Part shown: positions 5,694 to 8,281 of the stretch, piece after piece | How the letters are laid out: every line of letters begins with the position of its first letter | Numbering within the stretch: position 1 is the first letter of the stretch | NCBI GenBank assembly: GCA_003229495.1 | Contig: QIEB01000504.1 | Coordinates: 1 to 8,281 of the forward strand | Direction of reading: 5' to 3' | Length of the DNA: 8,281 bases | Origin: Flammeovirgaceae bacterium | GTDB lineage: Bacteria > Bacteroidota > Bacteroidia > Cytophagales > Cyclobacteriaceae | Position numbers and translations under genes: made by a program | The notes under the pieces: generated by a model | The model's database searches: none | The model's input: the letters and a program-made list of their open reading frames with translations, nothing else | Told to the model about the DNA's origin: nothing

Positions 5694-6905
5694 TTAAAAT
5701 AGCAAATAAAGTTGGGCAAGCCCTGCCAGGCCCCCCAGGATAGCTCCCACCGTTATCAGCTTCCATTCGTCTTCTTCAAAGATTGGATGCAAAAAACCCA
5801 CAAATTCCCAGGGTGGCAGAGCTTGCATTTTTTCACGCAAGGTATTTTCCAGATCCAGGGCTTCTTCTGCATAATTGAATATACGGCTGATGATTATTCT
5901 TAGATCTTCCATAAAACTGGAGTATGCTATATTCTTTATGATTTTATACTTTTTGGTCCCTGTAATCAGTTGAATCAGCTCTTTTGAGCTTCCAGCAGCC
6001 ATGTCAACTGTTTTGGTGATGTGTTTTTTGATCAATTTTGAAACAGCACCAGACTTTGAACCAAAAAAAATGTTATCAAAGATCCTGGGAGAAGTCAGTA
6101 TTTGTCCTGCAATAATGGTAGCATATTCAGCGGAAACCTCTTTTTGTCTTTTAATGAAAAGACCCTGTATATGAATATTTCCGATTCTCCAGGGTTCCTG
6201 AGGCTTGAAAATTAGTTTCAGGGCCAGCCAATTGGTAATCCACCCCACGGCTACACCCGCTAAGGGTAAAAACCACCATGGCTGAAAGAAATACCAAACC
6301 AACATCTGAATTAGTCCGAATAGCAGTCCGAAATATGCGCCTGACCTTTCGATGAATTTAAACTCTTTAGCTCCACATTTTAAGAAAATATTATTTAACA
6401 ATTCTTTGTCCGACACCAGAGTGGAAACTACCATACCACGGAGATCGAAGAATTCAGAAATATTGAGATTAATTTCCTTCATCAATTCTTCAACGGTTAT
6501 AGGCAGGTCCTCTTTTACGCTTTCAAAAAGTTGTTGTTTTACAGCATTGGGAAGTTTCAACCAAAGAGTCTGAGCCTGGGTGTGCATTACTTCCTCAATG
6601 ATTCTATTTGATACCCGTTCAAGTTCAGGGGCCATTTCCTCCACTACCCGATGAGAATCAATATTTGCGAATTGATCTTCGATCTGCACTAGATTTTTGG
6701 TAATCATGTCCACAGCTTTTCCAGCCATCACTCCGGCCTTTGAAGGGATAATGCCTTGCCATCCCAGATACGGCGGTATTCCTCGAAATTCAAGAGGGTA
6801 AAAAGTCATTCTAAGTGCCAAAATATTAGTGGTCCACCCCACCAGCGCACTTATCAGAGGAATAAGTCCATAAACCCAATTTTCTATTAGAAAATCCATT
6901 CCCAT
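5694..6905 (-). CDS. DUF445 family membrane protein
   Basis: This 403-residue integral membrane protein belongs to DUF445 (COG4399 group; relatives include E. coli YjiN and B. subtilis YheB), whose biochemical function is not established. The N-terminal membrane segment (about 10-32) runs into GWTTNILALRMTFYPLEF (23-40) and the family signature YLGWQGIIPSKA (46-57). A second hydrophobic region (about 190-229) carries a repeat of the first motif, GWITNWLALKLIFKPQEP (221-238), followed by HIQGLFIKRQ (245-254). A C-terminal membrane helix spans about 383-403. The cytoplasmic or periplasmic domains between are helical and charged. The start may be ATG 6905 or the ATG two codons later (6899). It is divergent from a TerB-like gene (122-bp spacer) and convergent with the metalloprotease-like gene. 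No terminator was found in the 11-bp gap. Confidence 0.9.
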   Translation of the reverse strand: MGMDFLIENWVYGLIPLISALVGWTTNILALRMTFYPLEFRGIPPYLGWQGIIPSKAGVMAGKAVDMITKNLVQIEDQFANIDSHRVVEEMAPELERVSNRIIEEVMHTQAQTLWLKLPNAVKQQLFESVKEDLPITVEELMKEINLNISEFFDLRGMVVSTLVSDKELLNNIFLKCGAKEFKFIERSGAYFGLLFGLIQMLVWYFFQPWWFLPLAGVAVGWITNWLALKLIFKPQEPWRIGNIHIQGLFIKRQKEVSAEYATIIAGQILTSPRIFDNIFFGSKSGAVSKLIKKHITKTVDMAAGSSKELIQLITGTKKYKIIKNIAYSSFMEDLRIIISRIFNYAEEALDLENTLREKMQALPPWEFVGFLHPIFEEDEWKLITVGAILGGLAGLAQLYLLF

Positions 6906-6950
6906 ACAGCTAGGGTCAGTGAAATTTCCAATAAACTAATAATTATTTCT

Positions 6951-6958
6951 TACTTTTG
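6951..6958 (+). promoter_or_regulatory. candidate -7 element (TACTTTTG) for the TerB-like gene
   Basis: This octamer is an exact TAnnTTTG match in the divergent spacer. A TTTC about 22 bp upstream (6925-6928) could act as a degenerate -33 element. Transcription would start near 6965, leaving a leader of about 60 nt before the ATG at 7028. The spacer also holds a widely spaced inverted repeat, ACAGCTAG (6906-6913) and CTAGCTGT (6994-7001), which may be chance. Confidence 0.4.
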
Positions 6959-7027
6959 CCTTAGTTTTCCTTAGATCAGTATTACCTTTCTCTCTAGCTG
7001 TTTAGTTATTATAGTTCATTAAATGTT

Positions 7028-7435
7028 ATGGATGTAGTTTTAAGAATGCAGCTGAATGTCTTGATCCATCTTGCAATGGTAGATGGGCAAATTTCGAAAG
7101 AAGAGAAAAAAACCCTGGAGGCTATTGCCAGTAAACATAATGTCAGTCCAGTTCAATTAGAGGAAATGATCCAATATCCGAAACCGATTGAATCGATGGG
7201 GGCGCTAAGTAACGATGTCAAGTTCGAGTACCTCTATAGTATTGTTCATCTGATGAATATTGATGATGAAATTGATCAACGGGAGATAAATTTTTGCCAG
7301 AATATGGCAGTCCGACTGGGCTATTATAAGGAAGTAGTCGACGAGCTTTGGACCGAGATACTTGAGAATAAGCACCTAAAAAAGAATAAAGAAGCAATAA
7401 AGAAAAAAATCCAAAAATTTAATCCCTATATCTAA
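7028..7435 (+). CDS. TerB-like helical protein
   Basis: This 135-residue soluble, all-helical protein resembles the TerB domain of tellurite-resistance and related proteins, built of two acidic helical repeats. Repeat one is LAMVDGQISKEEKKTLEAIA (15-34), and repeat two is LMNIDDEIDQREINFC (75-90). In each, a D-x(5)-E/RE pattern after a hydrophobic helix is the part that usually binds a divalent metal in TerB (family knowledge, not tested here). The C-terminus (about 114-135) is very lysine-rich. No other ter genes (terA, C, D, E, Z) are in the window, so a tellurite role should not be inferred; many TerB-like proteins act in membrane-associated stress or signalling systems. It converges on a related gene at 7477. 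The ATG is preceded by an A/T-rich leader with no Shine-Dalgarno sequence. Confidence 0.75.
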   Translation: MDVVLRMQLNVLIHLAMVDGQISKEEKKTLEAIASKHNVSPVQLEEMIQYPKPIESMGALSNDVKFEYLYSIVHLMNIDDEIDQREINFCQNMAVRLGYYKEVVDELWTEILENKHLKKNKEAIKKKIQKFNPYI

Positions 7436-7450
7436 GTTTCCAGACTCCGT

Positions 7451-7476
7451 CATCCCTGTGAACCGGATGGGTTTAT
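7451..7476 (+). terminator. weak candidate terminator between the TerB-like genes
   Basis: A 5-bp stem CATCC (7451-7455) / GGATG (7465-7469) is followed on the plus strand by GGTTTATT. It starts 16 nt after the plus-strand stop codon and sits between convergent genes. The stem is short, so the call is weak. Confidence 0.3.
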
Positions 7477-7890
7477 TTACTTTTCAAGTAGCATTTCTTC
7501 GAACTTGCTAAATGTGTGTTCGGGGTTGATCCCGCAACTTAGATGATAGTTTATATGTTCCACCAGGTCATCAACCACTCCGGAAGCAAAATCCAGTTGA
7601 TTGACTAATTGCTTGCAAACGATTTCTTCTCTTGGATCGATTTCTCCATCAATCATCATCATCCAGACAAAATCAAAAATCATTCTAAACCGCTGATAGT
7701 AATTGTCGGGTATTACTACTTGTACCTGATCTGAAGATTCCTTTACTTTCTCGAACTCCTGGTTGTTGATACCCATTTTTTGAGCGGTATATAACAAATA
7801 TTCTTCTTCACGCTTGTCTAAATGAGCATCTGCCAGCGCGATACGGAAAAGTTGCTTTAAATAGTTCTTTTTATGACTCACTTGATACAT
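7477..7890 (-). CDS. TerB-like helical protein, paralogue of the convergent gene
   Basis: This 137-residue all-helical protein has no signal peptide. With ATG 7890 as residue 1, repeat one is FRIALADAHLDKREEEYLLY (15-34) and repeat two is VWMMMIDGEIDPREEIVC (75-92). The second aligns closely with IDDEIDQREINFC of the convergent gene, including a cysteine at the same position, so the two are paralogues facing each other with a 41-bp gap. The open frame extends three codons upstream to a TTG at 7899, but the ATG at 7890 is preferred because the TTG overlaps a possible promoter octamer (TATTTTTG on the minus strand, 7904-7897). If that octamer is used, the transcript would have almost no leader. 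Function is unknown beyond the family resemblance; two divergently evolving copies may form a heteromer (inference). Confidence 0.75.
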   Translation of the reverse strand: MYQVSHKKNYLKQLFRIALADAHLDKREEEYLLYTAQKMGINNQEFEKVKESSDQVQVVIPDNYYQRFRMIFDFVWMMMIDGEIDPREEIVCKQLVNQLDFASGVVDDLVEHINYHLSCGINPEHTFSKFEEMLLEK

Positions 7891-8185
7891 CCACTTCAAA
7901 AATATTGTTGAAGCTCTAAAGTATTAAAACCCTATAGAACCAACCAGGGAGAATTAGTTGCTATATTCCACATGTAATAATTACAGTAAAATTGGATACA
8001 TTATATATAGGTTCTTGGACCGGAGGACCTCCGGCGACAACGCGAAATAACCACAGTTTCCACAGGCATATTAGACCAAACGACTCCCATGCAATACGGG
8101 CATATGTAAGATTCCATGGAAAAGATTACCAAACTACCTGTCCAGGTTATCAGTATGCCCGCTGCCAAATTATATAAAACCCCAG
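7891..8185. other. 295-bp spacer without a supported gene
   Basis: No frame on either strand gives a convincing protein here. A plus-strand frame from a TTG at 7992 to 8177 is rich in His, Arg and Tyr and matches nothing recognised. A minus-strand frame reading VLYNLAAGILITWTGSLVIF (about 8178-8119) looks hydrophobic but has no good start. The one structured element is a GC-rich 15-bp palindrome at 8020-8034 (CCGGAGG, A, CCTCCGG). Upstream regulatory DNA for the minus-strand TerB-like gene and the 3' end of the gene at the right edge should lie in it. No tRNA-like fold was seen. Confidence 0.6.
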
Positions 8186-8281
8186 CTAACGTATAAAAGC
8201 CTTCACTTTTGGTTCCCGGTAATACGGTTTGATAGATTTTACATCATAATCAGCAATAATCTCAACCAGGTAATATATCCG
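8186..8281 (-). CDS. C-terminal end of an unrecognised protein
   Basis: An open minus-strand frame enters from the right edge and ends at TAG (8188-8186), giving 31 residues. They begin RIYYLVEIIADYDVKSIK and end EPKVKAFIR. The composition (alternating hydrophobic and charged, I/Y/K-rich) is plausible for coding DNA in this genome, and the other two minus frames there are closed. The family is not recognisable from this fragment. It is unclear whether it belongs to a transcript that continues toward the TerB-like gene. Confidence 0.5.
   Translation of the reverse strand, partial: RIYYLVEIIADYDVKSIKPYYREPKVKAFIR

Noticed and set aside
6906..7001. Inverted repeat ACAGCTAG / CTAGCTGT in the DUF445/TerB-like spacer
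   Set aside because: The 8-bp arms are 80 bp apart in A/T-rich DNA, so chance is the simplest explanation; it is noted only in the promoter entry.
7028..7890. Tellurite-resistance operon
   Set aside because: Only TerB-like domains are present; no TerC, TerD, TerZ or TerA genes are in the window, so the resistance function is not supported.
7992..8177. Plus-strand open frame of 61 codons
   Set aside because: It begins with TTG, has an odd His/Arg/Tyr-rich composition, lacks any recognisable motif and has no ribosome-binding or promoter support.
8081..8190. Minus-strand frame with CPYC and a hydrophobic stretch, resembling a small zinc-ribbon or membrane protein
   Set aside because: No plausible start codon precedes the hydrophobic part, and the frame ends in a low-quality Arg/Ser run. 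The CxxC alone is not enough.

Overview
The window looks like ordinary chromosomal DNA from a member of the Bacteroidota, probably of the Cytophagales type. Four secreted lipoproteins have short signal peptides ending in SC or GC. Start codons are preceded by A/T-rich leaders with no Shine-Dalgarno sequence. A few TAnnTTTG octamers match the -7 element of that phylum. The identifiable proteins (UbiB/AarF kinase, phasin-like protein, MGAT-type acyltransferase, DUF445 protein, TerB-like proteins) fit that lineage. No transposase, integrase, phage gene, tRNA, rRNA or CRISPR array was seen.

Layout. 1-1104 (minus strand): the N-terminal part of an ABC1/UbiB-family kinase, cut by the window edge, preceded by a phasin-like protein with a basic tail. 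A hairpin terminator lies between the two. 1105-1298: a divergent intergenic region holding a perfect 50-bp palindrome with no spacer. 1299-2459 (plus): a membrane-associated acyltransferase. 2688-3977: a small metal-handling candidate cluster. It holds a CusF-like copper-binding lipoprotein (plus) converging on two minus-strand genes that encode paralogous small exported proteins with shared Cys/His positions. A strong hairpin terminator sits directly against the start codon of the second of these. 4117-5037 (minus): a lipoprotein glycerophosphodiester phosphodiesterase. 5167-5682 (plus): a lipoprotein with an HEXXH zinc-protease signature. 5694-6905 (minus): a DUF445 membrane protein with an internal repeat. 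7028-7435 (plus) and 7477-7890 (minus): two convergent, mutually related TerB-like proteins. 7891-8185: no supported gene. 8186-8281 (minus): the last 31 codons of an unrecognised protein.

How the parts may relate. The phasin-like protein, acyltransferase, GDPD and possibly the UbiB kinase all concern lipids or membranes, but they are not in one operon. The best candidate for an undescribed unit is the 2688-3977 group: a CusF-like protein beside two copies of a conserved C-x(n)-DH-x(n)-CASxCAxxGxP domain. This is a hypothesis from sequence and gene order only. The second candidate is the 50-bp palindrome at 1145-1194, whose role is unknown.
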